64,000 nt of DNA from Rhizodiscina lignyota (taxonomy: Eukaryota > Ascomycota > Dothideomycetes > Aulographales > Rhizodiscinaceae). The position numbers were made by a program, and so were the translations under genes. The notes beneath the pieces were generated by a model. That model worked only from the letters and a program-made list of their open reading frames with translations. It did not search any database and was not told the origin of the DNA. Every line of letters starts with the position of its first letter. The first letter of the stretch is position 1. The DNA is taken from assembly GCA_010015805.1 (NCBI GenBank), contig ML978124.1:2232001-2296000 (forward strand), given 5' to 3'. Positions 32,632-44,306 of this stretch are shown piece by piece.

Positions 32632-34328
32632 GGAACCTGCGCTTACGTCTTGTAGGATACCGAGTAGATGCATGTTGAAAGCTTAGGACGTTCTCCTAAG
32701 TTGAATCAAGAGATCCTGCGTGTAATCAAGACGATGCACGACTGGCACTCTATGCTGGCTTAAGTTCCGGCAACTTGTCACACATTTCTGTTTCTAGTTA
32801 TATGGGGTCTGAGGCGTTATAGGAGTAAATAAATAGGGATGGTGACTTCATTTAACATTGGAACCGGTAATGCTGAGGGTGATATGAGCGATGTACTGGT
32901 TTTCCATGCTGGCTCGAAGACTGTTACCCAGCCTTCCGTTCTATTTAAACGCAAAGCTGTGGAGGCGGCTCAAGCAAAAGAAGTCACTCCATAAGCTTGA
33001 TTACAGTGTAGTTTATCATCCTTTCTCTACTTATCAGAATTCAAACATCTGGTTGCAATGACACCGACATGTCATCTGGGCCTGAAGACTCTGTAAGCCT
33101 CAACAAGGGGTGCCGGCGCCTGACGAAGTTCCACTAGCTCCGTGTCCTTGCTCTAAGGTTGCCCATCGTGTTCGATGTAGCGTGAGGATTTCGGCGAATA
33201 TGGCTGTAGATTTAGGAATAGGCGTTGAAGGTCGAAACGAAGAGGGGACAGGGAGCGGCCTTGCTTGCCGAATAGATAGCCGCCCTCGCGTCTTTCCGCA
33301 TGTAAATCCAGGTGTTGTCTTTGCCTGTTAGAGCTGTGAACAGGTACTCAGTCAACCGCGGTAAGTTGTAACTCCTCCATCGATAGAGGAAAACTTGTGC
33401 TTTCGAGTCTCCTCACATAGTATGCGGTTGACTGCTGAGGGTAACGGGAACATATACACGAAATGTCCAATGTTGGCGCAAGATAAAGAGTGGATCCTGT
33501 ATGAAATTGAATATACCCTCCGCAAGCAAAAGAAATCACTTGAGGCCTGATTATCGTACGCCGCTTTTCGTCTTGAGGCAAAGGGTCGAGAATGCATATT
33601 TCTGTAAGTTGCGGAAGAAGAGTATGTAAGTGACGCACGAATATTACGACGTCGGAAGGGACACGGAGGAGACGATCGAGAAGGGAACTTTTGACATCGC
33701 ATTCGAGCGTGAGGAATCGACGAAGTATCTTACATTGCGCGGTGGTCACGCATGAAAGGAGTTCTGGACAAGCCTCAAGTACAGTAACTGGATGGCTTTG
33801 CGGGAATAATGTAATTGACTTCGATGTGACCTATTACATGCATACAACAGAAGGAAGTTATTTTCTGACACGAAGGACCCCAAACAATCGATCAAAAGAG
33901 CAGCTGCCTTTTATTTATAAGTCATTACCTCATCCGCCTTTTTATATAAAGTTAGACACGACCCACATCGGTGGACTTCGGTTCTCCGCATCTGATGGCC
34001 CTAGCTCAAGCTCTCCCTGCATTTTCCAGCGCGGCATCGTGCATGACTCTCGCAAGGCCTCGCAAGCCCGTCCACAAGTCCGTATCGGAAATGCTTCTCC
34101 CTGCCATTTCGCGCGAAACAAATGCAAATCGCCCGGCATACCTAACCCTAGTATTTGACAGGAGCGAATGAAGGAACCGGGCCGTGGGTCGCAGCCTTAT
34201 CTCCATGCATCTTTGTCATCCATATAAATAGTAGCCATTTCTCACCTCTTCGCCGTGAAATTGCAATTGACAGACCTACCAAACCCTGAACCGATCCTCG
34301 AGAAGTCCGACGAGTCAATTCCATCAAG
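32632..34328. other. Intergenic region, no supported gene
   Basis: About 1.7 kb. A 133-codon minus-strand frame (33348-33749) exists but has no domain, no splice sites and poor codon character. The right end is the promoter and leader of the MAPEG gene. Confidence 0.45.
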
Positions 34329-34793
34329 ATGTCCACGAAAATCGGCCTCCCCGTGCCAATGCCCATGCTCCTCCCCGTCACCGGCACCGCGCTCGTCCCC
34401 TTCTCGGCCTACTTCCTCTTCCTCTCTCTGCGCATAACATACCACCGGCTCTCGAACCGCAAGTACGTCGGCACGAAGATGGGCGATAGCAACGAGGACC
34501 CGAAAGACCCTCTGTACTGCGCATACCGCTCGCACTCCAACTACGCCGAGAACCTGCCGCTCGCGCTGGCCCTGTGCGGCGTCGCGGAGCTCAATGGCGC
34601 GAGCCGCAAGACACTGGCGTATAGCATGACGGCGTTTTTCGTGCTGAGGGTGCTGCATGCGGAGTTTGGGATGATGATTCAGAGCGCGTTGGGGCTGGGC
34701 AGGATTCTGGGGTATTATGGGACGCAGACGTGGTTGACGGGCATGGCGATCTTCAATTGGGTGCTGGTGAAGGACTATTGGACTGCGCACTAG
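34329..34793 (+). CDS. MAPEG family membrane protein
   Basis: A single exon encodes 154 residues with about four hydrophobic segments. The pattern RSHSNYAENLPLALAL (about 74-89) is the MAPEG core, in which Arg and the HxNxxE residues line the glutathione site. FFVLRVLHAEFGM (about 106-118) is the second conserved block. Members are trimeric membrane proteins of eicosanoid and glutathione metabolism. Short fungal members like this one are usually uncharacterised and resemble the bacterial YecN type. The substrate is unknown. The start at 34329 gives a typical length. Confidence 0.88.
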   Translation: MSTKIGLPVPMPMLLPVTGTALVPFSAYFLFLSLRITYHRLSNRKYVGTKMGDSNEDPKDPLYCAYRSHSNYAENLPLALALCGVAELNGASRKTLAYSMTAFFVLRVLHAEFGMMIQSALGLGRILGYYGTQTWLTGMAIFNWVLVKDYWTAH

Positions 34794-35378
34794 ATGGCAA
34801 TGATGGTTGGGTGGAAGGTCTGCTTCGAAGTCGCAGTTGGAGTCAGTGAGCGTATGATTAAGCAGGGCGCACAGTGTAACATCAAATATTAGGCACGGAT
34901 GGAATTGTAAATATGCTAGCGCATTTTTTTTGGTGGTACACTCCGGTCGCCTATCGTACAAAATGGAAAAGAGGTGCAGGAGAAGGGGAAGGGGAACTCA
35001 TTGATGACGAGATTGATCTCGTGCTAGAGTTCGAACAATTGAAGTCAAGAGGAGTCGTGGTGAAGAAAAGAAAAACAAAAACAGATTGAGTCCATGAGTC
35101 CACGGGGCATCGCCGTGCACCCATTGTGTCATCCCCAGGAAACCCATCGTCAAATGCAATATCATCCTCTTGCTTATTCAAAAGCCGAAACAACTTTCCA
35201 ACCTCCCAACGTCAGGGTATGAGTTTCGTCAATCATAGGGTGCAAGAAGACCTTGCAGAAATCAAAGATACTGGTGATTCAGCATCATCCAGCTCAGTCG
35301 ATAATTCGCTTGGAGTTGGGCTTCCGTCGTAGCCTGCGAAGCCTGCGAAGCTGCTTGTACAGTGAGAGTAAAAGTACC
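34794..35378. other. Convergent spacer
   Basis: 585 bp between the MAPEG gene and the minus-strand gene ending at 35379. It holds a run of eight T at about 34925 and a purine-rich stretch, which fit 3' untranslated regions. No gene was seen. Confidence 0.45.
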
Positions 35379-36614
35379 TCAAGCATGACGATTGAAAGAG
35401 GAACCGTTCGAGTCATACCCACCAGCCATGTTGGCATCGAACCTGCCCTTGGGCATCTGTCCACCGGGGCCGACGTTCTCGCGGCGATCGTTCTGCGTAC
35501 GCTGGTGATGGCGCGCGTTCCAGTTCTCTCCTCCATTGCGAGGGCGGTTTTCAGGAGTCATGGGCGTCGACGTCACCTGCTCCTGGTTCATCGGGACGGC
35601 GGCGTAGTAGGAATGAGCGGGGACAGCGCCGTTGAAGTTGTAGGGAACATTGTAGGCATTGCGGTTGCCATCGTACTGAAGGGTGTGTGCCTGATGAAGG
35701 GGGACCGGCTGCACGTGTCCACCATAGGAAGTCGGGCCGTGAGTGTAGATTGGCCTGGCAGACTCGACCTTGGAATGGGCGGCAATCTCATCTTGACGCT
35801 TCTCGAGCTCCAGGATGCGGGAGGAGAGACCGTCCATCTTGTTCGACATGTCCATGTTAGCAGCCATCATCTTGTCGAAGCGGCCAGCAAGATCAGTTTG
35901 GAAGGCCTGGAAGTTCTCGATGAGTTTGGCCGTCTTGACAGTGAGGTCATCGTTGATGGCGCTCATGCGGGCGACTTGCTGCTCCATCTTCTGCTCCACG
36001 GCATCGATGCGCGTGTGCATGTCACCGAATTCCTTGCGCATGATGTCGTGCTCGGATTGCATGGTGTTGACCATCTGCTCGTGCATCTTGTTCTGCGAGT
36101 GGTGGAGTCCCTCGGCGACGCCCATGATGTGACGATTGACAACGTCAAAGTGAGTAAGGATGTTGCTGCCATCGTGAAGGAACATGCCAATGGGAGGATG
36201 AGATGACATGAAGCCTGGCGGACCCTCGAAACCTGGAGGGGGGAACGGAACGCCTGCACCGAAGGGATGACCAGCAGTGAAGGACGGCTCGCTGGTGGGG
36301 GGAGACATGGACGCATTCGAACCATCGTTGTGAGTGAAGAGCGGAGTTGGCATGGCACTTGGATAGTGCGCGACGTCAGGCGGATAGAAGCCAGTGGTCT
36401 CGCCAGAGCTACCCGAGTTGCGGTTGCCAAGCATTGCGGCCGTGTTAAGCATAGGCTGCAAGTTCGGAGCACCGTTCGAACCAGCCTGCATTGGAGCCTC
36501 GTTGCCAACTGGAGCAGAGTTGGAGTGGTGCTCGCCAGAGGGCATGATGCTGTCGGCAGCAGAAGTGGTGGAGTTGGAGTCACTCTCCGCGTGAAGCTGG
36601 TTGCGGAACTGCAT
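35379..36614 (-). CDS. Disordered protein with central coiled coil, unknown function
   Basis: A single exon from the ATG at 36614 (MQFRNQLHAESDSNS) gives 411 residues. The first 160 are Ser/Asn/Pro-rich with FPPPGFEGPPGF. A Met/Gln/Asp-rich coiled coil covers roughly 165-300, with clear heptads (MQSEHDIMRKEFGDMHTRI, then MEQQVARMSAINDDLTVK). The C-terminal part is Asn/Gly/Arg-rich and ends SSFNRHA. The frame is open further upstream to 36881, but that part reads like leader sequence, so the start at 36614 was chosen. The layout could suit an RNA-binding or scaffold protein. No domain was recognised. Confidence 0.65.
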   Translation of the reverse strand: MQFRNQLHAESDSNSTTSAADSIMPSGEHHSNSAPVGNEAPMQAGSNGAPNLQPMLNTAAMLGNRNSGSSGETTGFYPPDVAHYPSAMPTPLFTHNDGSNASMSPPTSEPSFTAGHPFGAGVPFPPPGFEGPPGFMSSHPPIGMFLHDGSNILTHFDVVNRHIMGVAEGLHHSQNKMHEQMVNTMQSEHDIMRKEFGDMHTRIDAVEQKMEQQVARMSAINDDLTVKTAKLIENFQAFQTDLAGRFDKMMAANMDMSNKMDGLSSRILELEKRQDEIAAHSKVESARPIYTHGPTSYGGHVQPVPLHQAHTLQYDGNRNAYNVPYNFNGAVPAHSYYAAVPMNQEQVTSTPMTPENRPRNGGENWNARHHQRTQNDRRENVGPGGQMPKGRFDANMAGGYDSNGSSFNRHA

Positions 36615-36916
36615 GATTGCAGGCTTGTCAGAAGATTCGCGTGAAGCGCTTGAAGTATGATCAGTTGTCTTGTCGAAAGTCTTCTCTTCTGGAGTTATGG
36701 GCTCTTGAGAAACTTTCTTGACGATCGTGATTGTCTCCGTGCTTGGTTGATAGGTTCGAGGAAGAAGGATTGTGGAAGGAGGATAGTGGAGGTAGAAAGG
36801 CTGGGTCCTCTGTTTCAGAAGCTCGGTTAGCGCAAGAAATCGAGAGATGATTGGTGCGAAGTGAGGTGGCTGGGAGCGCATTCACAGTCGGGTGCTTGGT
36901 TTTTGGTGTTGTAGGC

Positions 36917-38504
36917 TCACTGAGCGGTGGGCGACCACAACACGCAACCCAAACGCGAAAACCTCGCGAAAACAGAAAACTCACCTTCTCTGGTCCCTTG
37001 TTTACGTTTTCTGACGGAAACGTGACGGAATACAAGCTCGGCGAGTGGAAGGCAGGCGCAACTCGGCCGCCTTTAAGCTCGCGCGCGCGCGCCTGCTTCC
37101 ACGCCTGAACTTGACCTTCGCTCCAGCGATCTCCCACTTTTGGTGCCTGCGCGTCATCGTCGCCTCCATTACCATTCTTCTCGTAATCTCCATAGCCAAG
37201 CATATCCGCGCTCTGTGAGCCTTGAAGCTGAATGTCGCCGTGCAGTGAATGCACGCTCGGAGCCTTCTGGATGAGGTCGTGATAGTCGTTGCGCAATTGA
37301 GGAACGCGCTGCACTGCGACCGACTTCTCATGAATCGCCTCAAGCTTGGGCTCTTCTGCAGGCACAGCCTTCAGCTTCGGCGGCGTATTCTTGGCGGGCG
37401 GTGAAGGAGGGATAGTTTCTACTTCAGCGGTAAAGCGAACGCTCTTCGATCTCTTGAAAAGCTTCTCCTCACCTTTACGCTCACGTTCACGCGCACTCTT
37501 GTCCCACTCGTTAGTGATGCCATCGCTCACAGTCCTGTTCGCCGACACCATTGGACGGCCCACACCCACACCCATACGGCCCAGTGTGGGCGAATCACCC
37601 GTTTCATCAGGCTCATAGACGCCCATGAGCTTCTGAAGCTTCGAAGGAAGATGCGAGAATGAGCCTTCCTGCTCCAACTTCGCCGTCTTCTGCTTCTCTT
37701 TCGAGTGGTGCTCGATCGCAGGCAGAGGCGGCAATGGCATCTTCGGTGGCGACATCAACACGGATGCAGGCTTCTCTGCCGCGCCAGCAAAGCTAGACGA
37801 AGACGCAGTCAAGAAGCTCGGGACAGAGATGTTCATCCCGAGAATCTTCTTCTTCGGACTCTTCGGAAAGTCGGATCGCTTGCCATCCTTGGAGGTGTCC
37901 ACAATCTTCTTGGCCGCATCATAGGTGAGTGTTTCCGGGAGCTCCTGGAAGCTGACCGCAGGTGGTGATGAGGGGACTTCGGTGGCGAGCATCCTCATGA
38001 TACTGTTCTCCTTGCGTGCCTCGATAGTTGCACGGGCAGTCGGAACTGCGCTGGCGCTACCCTCTGGGACGAGATTCAGGCCAAGCCCAGAAGGGCGGCT
38101 CTTCTTTGGCGTCATCGACACCGTGGATGCGTTCATGTCGCGTTCTGGCAAAGCAGTGATCGGCTCTTCAGAAGACGCACGTTGAGGAAGAGGATCAGTG
38201 TTGCGGGATGCTTGCTGTTATATCGAAATGGTCAACAGAGGCTATTGTTCTCAATAAACAATAGTGTACACACCTTTGCTTCGGCTTTCTCAAGCGCCTT
38301 CATCTCCTTCTCCTTGCGCTCTTGCTGCACCATAGCTTGATAGAAAGCGTTCGTGCGGGCGTGGTACTCCTTGTTGATCTTAGGAAAGCATCCAACTGAT
38401 TCAAGCTCCTCGTCGAATGGGTTAGACTTGGTGCTGTTGCTTCGAGTGCGAAAGGCACTCTTCTTTGGTGTTGTCGACTCCCGAGACGGTGGTGGCTTGG
38501 GCAT
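36917..38504 (-). CDS. Disordered Lys/Ser/Pro-rich protein, stop codon after a final intron
   Basis: Exon 1 (38274-38504) gives 77 residues with SVGCFPKINKEYHARTNAFY and a Lys/Glu helix. Exon 2 (36985-38214) gives 410 more. A GTGAGT donor after NKGPEK and a CTCAG acceptor at 36920 place a TGA immediately after the splice. The predicted protein is therefore 487 residues with exon 3 being only the stop codon (36917-36919). Reading through instead adds about 70 poorly composed residues up to 36661 and would run into the leader of the next gene. The protein has many SP/TP sites and KKS/KKK clusters and may be a nuclear or cytoskeletal regulator. No family was recognised. The first intron contains a perfect 8-bp inverted repeat. 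Confidence 0.65.
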
Positions 38505-39337
38505 CCTGAATGAGCGTAAAGCAGTCAAGCAATCAATTTAGGGAGAGTTATCCAACGAACGACAAGACAGCCAGAGTCCAAGACGAGTATTGCTGCTCCC
38601 GAAGAGTTTGTGGTGTTCTTCGTGAGTGCAATGCTGAAGAGATTTGCTATGACACCACGCGAGGGGGTAGCTGTTAACAACACGCGTAAACAAACAGCGC
38701 GACGCGGCTAGCGGTGGCAATGTGCGGACGGTGATAGGGGAAAAAGCTTCAGCAATGACGATGCCGATTCCCCTCCGAGCACCAAAATATGGCGCCCAAT
38801 ACTCGACTTCGGCCTGATCCAAGGCTCGGAACACCGTACACCAAACAAATTACAGACCATACGAAGGATCCAGTCCACCTCAGAACTGTTATTGAAGTCC
38901 AAATGCTCTTGAAACCCCCAAAGTGAGCCCCTGGTGGCCCACGGTTGCAGATACGAAGCATAAATATGAAAAGGCAGCGGTCAATTTTTATTGAAATGTA
39001 CCTGAATACTAGTTTCTAGGTACGCCGCTGCTTGCGAGCTTGAAGTCTAATTGCAACTGTTATCAAAGGACACCGATGATGCTTGCTCAATCCTCAGAAT
39101 CCCTCAAAACCAACCACCAACACACGAAAGTGAGCAAATGAAAAGCAGCAAACCCACGAGCACCAGGACGCTGAGTTTATTTTCTCGCCTGAACCCCATG
39201 CAACACCCAGCACCTTTGGAACCCGCCAGTTGTACGGATCGCCTAAACAGAATTGAGGGCTGAAATCTCGGTGATTCAGCCATGAGTGAGTCCTCATGCG
39301 GACGATGATCTCAAGGGAGGTGAGGAGGCGGTTCGGA
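38505..39337. other. Intergenic region upstream of the 36917-38504 gene
   Basis: About 830 bp between the start of the 36917-38504 gene and the end of CDC42, both on the minus strand. No gene or clear repeat was seen. Confidence 0.45.
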
Positions 39338-40207
<870 letters not shown>

Positions 40208-41199
40208 GATTGGAGCTCGAACCGAGAAGATATTATCCGGTGGTCTAGCGGAACCGTAAAAGTGGTGGTCGTAGAAAGTTACACCAAAAATATACAGAGA
40301 TCCTTATAGAGGGAGCGGGGCGTTTGCGCTGCGGGAAGGGCGACCTGTGAAGCCGTGTAGTGAAGTTGTGAAGTGGGAGAGTTTGGAGGGTAGGTTTATC
40401 CAAGCAGCCGGATTTGAGATGTCAAAAAGAGGCGCAGCCTGTAAAAGCTACCGCATTAGCATACAATCCAGCTGGACGAGGCTAAATGCCGCACGGAAGA
40501 GTCCTTACCGCGGTGTGTGCTTAGAAAACGCGTTGTACACGGGTGGGTATGATTTAGACGATCAGTGAAACTGTGTTTGTGTCGGACCCCCAGCGCTCCC
40601 TGGCCGTATATCTTGCGGGCGATGACGCCAGGCGAGCGTGCAGACTGGCTGCACAGGGGACCTGATGGGGATAAAGAAGGTAGAGAAGTGAAGAGAAAGT
40701 GGCGTATCGAGGTGGAGACTGCGGGATCGACGAGCTGACAGAGGTTGCAGTCAATTGAAGGGCTTAGAGCAGCTGTACGAACACAGGAAGTTGGGACTTG
40801 GGGCCGGGGTTGCGGCAGTCTTGGCAGCCTACGCTCCACGCGAAAGTGGCTCGAGTGAAGTGGGCCGAGTGGGTGGGTGCATCCACGCCGCGCCGAGTTC
40901 TGGACCTTGCACTTGAACAATCGACTCCCGGCGACCACGCGACATGCTCGCGCTTCCTGGCCACCGCTCACTTGCTATTGCTATTTTACAACTAGCTCTC
41001 TCCCTAACTACAGTTACAGAACGCCTTGCCTTGGTGCCTGACCTGATGCCATCCCGCTCTCAAGACACCCGCGAAGATACCGAGTCTCTGCCCGAGTAGT
41101 GTGATGCGAAAATGGCTCAAGGCAATGCCGAGCTGCGTCCTGCATATGCGGCTTAGCGCGGCATACGATAGCGGATATCTCGATTGCAGAGTTCGAGTA
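40208..41199. other. CDC42 upstream region
   Basis: About 990 bp between the CDC42 start and the end of the siderophore transporter gene, both on the minus strand. No gene was seen. Confidence 0.45.
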
Positions 41200-43329
41200 T
41201 TAATTGCGGACACGCTGAAGTAGAGCCGAGACCTTAGACTTCGACTCAGTATTAGTATCACGCAATTCTGTGCGAGGCAATGGTACCTCGCTTGATCCAG
41301 GTTCAGCACTGGGCTGATCACCGCCAATTACGACGCCCTTTACTTTTTGGTTCATCTACGACGCATTAGCTGTTAATCTTTCATATGTAGTCGAAGAGGA
41401 TTACCCACCTGATCGAGTCGATAATTCTTCATGAGAAGGCTGAGTGGTATCAAGGGAGCCGCCACACACACCGCTATGATTAGCAGGATGTGCATCGTCT
41501 CTTGATATGCTCGATTGATCGCAGCTCGCTCTGGAGAACCCATTGGCCATCCGGTTTGCGCGAGCGTTACATTTCCGTATATCGCTGTCGCCTGATCCTT
41601 GATATCTGGAGGAAGATATTTCGCTAGCTTCTTGGGGAGGTTGTTGGACCACACGGCGCCACTAATGCCATTACCAACAGCACCACCAACCTCCAAAATC
41701 GTGAGGAAGACGGCCGTTGCCGCTCCGACTGATTGATGGCTAGCCGATGCCTGGACACCTAATTGAGCAGGGACATTGAGAGTCCCTCCACCAATACCGA
41801 CGGCGATTTGACAGCCAACGAGAGTTCCAATCGACACACCCTCCTGGCGGTACCGTATCATCAGGCCGAGGCCCACTAGATATATGCAGGATCCGAAAGT
41901 GATGAAATACTTGTAATGGCCCGTGTATTTTATGAGCACGGATACCACGATGGACGCTACCGTCGATGTGAAGGAGAATGTCTGTGTGATATGGCCAGCT
42001 GCGGTAGTTCCGATGTTGTCCACGACGAGCAAGTAGCTAAAGAAATAGGGGTATACTGAAAGATAAAATGCCACTGATGCATCGTCAGTGGAGGCATTCT
42101 AAGACCGGCCAATGCAGAAGACTTACTGAAATAGAAGAATGCAATCGCCACTCCAACCACGACCGTCCGTTCTTTGAACAGCTCCCTAGGGAAGAATGGC
42201 CGCGGCGCCAACCTCCTGCTTCGTTCCCAAAAAGGAAATACGGCCATGCAGACACAACCGATGACAATCATTGCAATCATGCTGGGGTTGCTCCATCCTC
42301 CCTTAGCCGTGGCAGCCAGAGTCAATGGAAGCAAAATCAGCGAGATACCAGCCGACAAAAGTAAGAGGCCGAAGAAATCCAGATCAAACCAGAGCTGCCT
42401 GACAGCCTGGAAGAAGCTCTTGCCATTGAAGAAGGACGGAGGAAGAATTCCCATCTTCCCCGCCTTGCGCTGATTAAGGAACAAGGATAGAGCCAGCGGC
42501 ATGAAGGCTACAGGGAGCACTATTGCCCAAATTCCGTATCCCCATCTCCAGCTCGCCTCCAGGCGTATATCCGTCGCGATGATCGGACCGACCCACACCG
42601 TGAACAAGAATGGAAGATCTGGAATCGTGGAGAATAGCGCACGCCATAGGAGGTCGCTTGTATCGGCAATGAAGACCTGCTGCAGGATCTGAAGGCCTTG
42701 GGAGCCAGCAGAGTAGAATATTTGTGCAGAGGCGAAGGTCTTGACGTTGTTGGACCCAGCCTGCTGGATGTAACCGATGATGTATAGGCCTATCGCGATG
42801 CTGAATGATTCGAAGCGACCGAAAACGTCGGCAATTTTGGACATTGGTGGTTTGATGACGGCTTTATGGCGATTCAGTCAGTCATCAAGAAGCGCACAAC
42901 GCAGTTATGGATCCAACCTACCATTCACGACGCCCTGAACGACACTGACCGTTGACACAAGAGAGTGAGCAGCAAAAGCACTCGTTGCGAATGCCGTAAG
43001 ATTGCTCGTCGTCTGTTGCTCCAAGGAAGTCGATACAGCCATCAGATACAGTCTGTGTTACCTTAGCAGCGGGGTTCTCGCAGATACTGAAGCTACTCGA
43101 ACACCTACCCAAGATACGCAAATCCCAACGACCACTTCGTCCAAGCAGTACTGATGGCTTCGATTCTCTTCACTCCCGCTTGTGCTGATTCCCCGCTATC
43201 CAGCGAGGATTGGTCGTCCTCCCGAGCAACATAACTGCTGTTCTTTTCTACACCATTTCTTGGAAGTACAGCGGAGTCTTTGTTAGACGACGACGACTCC
43301 GCCGTAGCATAGTCTGGCGTATCAGCCAT
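41200..43329 (-). CDS. Siderophore-iron transporter (MFS, Mir/ARN type)
   Basis: Five exons, 43109-43329, 42922-43052, 42127-42861, 41409-42073 and 41200-41355, give 635 residues, the typical size. An acidic, Ser-rich cytoplasmic N-terminus (about 60 residues) precedes the membrane segments. Hallmarks are LEQQTTSNLTAFATSAF in the first helix region, PPMSKIADVFGRFESF, IFYSAGSQGLQILQQVFIADTS cut short here, and a C-terminal MNQKVKGVVIGGD just after the last intron. The family imports ferric siderophores by proton symport. Two perfect ATCWGATAA sites lie at -110 and -142 from the start codon, which is what iron-repressed genes under an SreA-type GATA factor show. No siderophore synthetase gene lies in the window. 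Confidence 0.93.
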
Positions 43330-43438
43330 GCCTACGTCTCATTTAAGAATTAAGAAGATAAAGTGAGACAGAAAAGAGTTGCACGAAAATCTCGCCTTTG
43401 ACCTCTCATGCACGTGCGGGGATGGATGAGAGTGAAGA

Positions 43439-43447
43439 ATCTGATAA
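43439..43447 (+). promoter_or_regulatory. SreA-type GATA site ATCTGATAA
   Basis: This is a perfect match to ATCWGATAA, the extended GATA site described for fungal SreA iron repressors. It lies 110 bp upstream of the siderophore transporter start codon. Confidence 0.7.
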
Positions 43448-43470
43448 ATACGGAAAGGTAAGGAAAGGAC

Positions 43471-43479
43471 TTATCTGAT
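43471..43479 (-). promoter_or_regulatory. SreA-type GATA site ATCAGATAA
   Basis: This is a second perfect ATCWGATAA match, on the opposite strand to the first and 32 bp from it (about three helical turns). It lies 142 bp upstream of the transporter start. Confidence 0.7.
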
Positions 43480-43680
43480 CTTAAACCTGAAAGACTCGTA
43501 TTTGGAAGTGGGGCCGGAGGCGCCGAGTGCGCACTGCAAGGGAACGTCACACAACCCAAGAGCACAGTTTTTTCGCCATCGTTTGCATAATCCCACGGCG
43601 AGGCAATTGGAGTGATGGCGTTGGGCAGTCGGTCTTAGTACCACTTGGCGAGCGCGGGTAGCGCGACGGTCCTTCCGCAG

Positions 43681-43885
43681 TAGACCGTTTTTGCCACTTT
43701 GCAGAATGGGTCTGGAAATTTTAAGCTAGCTATTTCAAGCTAATTTCAATCGTATAAACAGGGGTTTAGTCCATTAAGTTTTGCAACCGCTTAGAAGAAC
43801 CTGGTATAATAAGCTAAACAAGGCTTTAAATCCTACGCTATACCTCACAGATAACCCATTCTGCAAAGCAGGCAAAAATGGTCTA
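43681..43885. mobile_element. MITE-like 205-bp inverted-repeat element
   Basis: The ends at 43681-43711 and 43854-43885 are inverted repeats of about 31 bp: TAGACC(G/A)TTTTTGCC, then CTTTGCAGAATGGGT, differing by one substitution and a one-base indel region. The outermost bases are TA on both sides, so a TA target duplication of Tc1/mariner type is possible. The inner 140 bp is AT-rich and non-coding. Such short elements move with a transposase supplied elsewhere. The high match between the ends suggests it is not very old. Confidence 0.7.
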
Positions 43886-44306
43886 ATCATTACGTATTTG
43901 AATCTTATCAGATCCCGATGTCGGTATCAGGGTTCAGGGCTAAGGATTTTGATGTTGCTCTTCTCTGAAAGGCTGCCGCTGCCTCCAACTAACCGCTAGT
44001 TCGTGTGACACCAGAGTCCATTCCATGAATCGAAAATGCTGCCGCAAACGGAGTTTTCGCGTCTTCTCGTACCTCTCCTCGCGCAGCTATTCGCACACCA
44101 AGTGCAGATGCCTAAGCAACATCTTAAGTGAACGCTAGAGGCTCGAGTCATGTTGTGGATGACTATCATTTCCATTCAGAGGAACCATCCCCGAGATTAT
44201 ACGAACGAATTATAAAGACGTCTCCATGAGCCTCAACTCCAAACGCCAACAGCATGCCGTGGGTTCGTCAATCGTGTGAGATCGAAAGACCCACTCTACT
44301 GTACAA
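43886..44306. other. Spacer between MITE-like element and DUF3405 gene
   Basis: About 420 bp with no gene seen. It lies at the 3' side of the DUF3405 gene. Confidence 0.4.

Noticed and set aside
33348-33749. 133-codon minus-strand open frame
   Set aside because: No recognisable family, no plausible leader or splice sites, and equal-quality frames overlap it.
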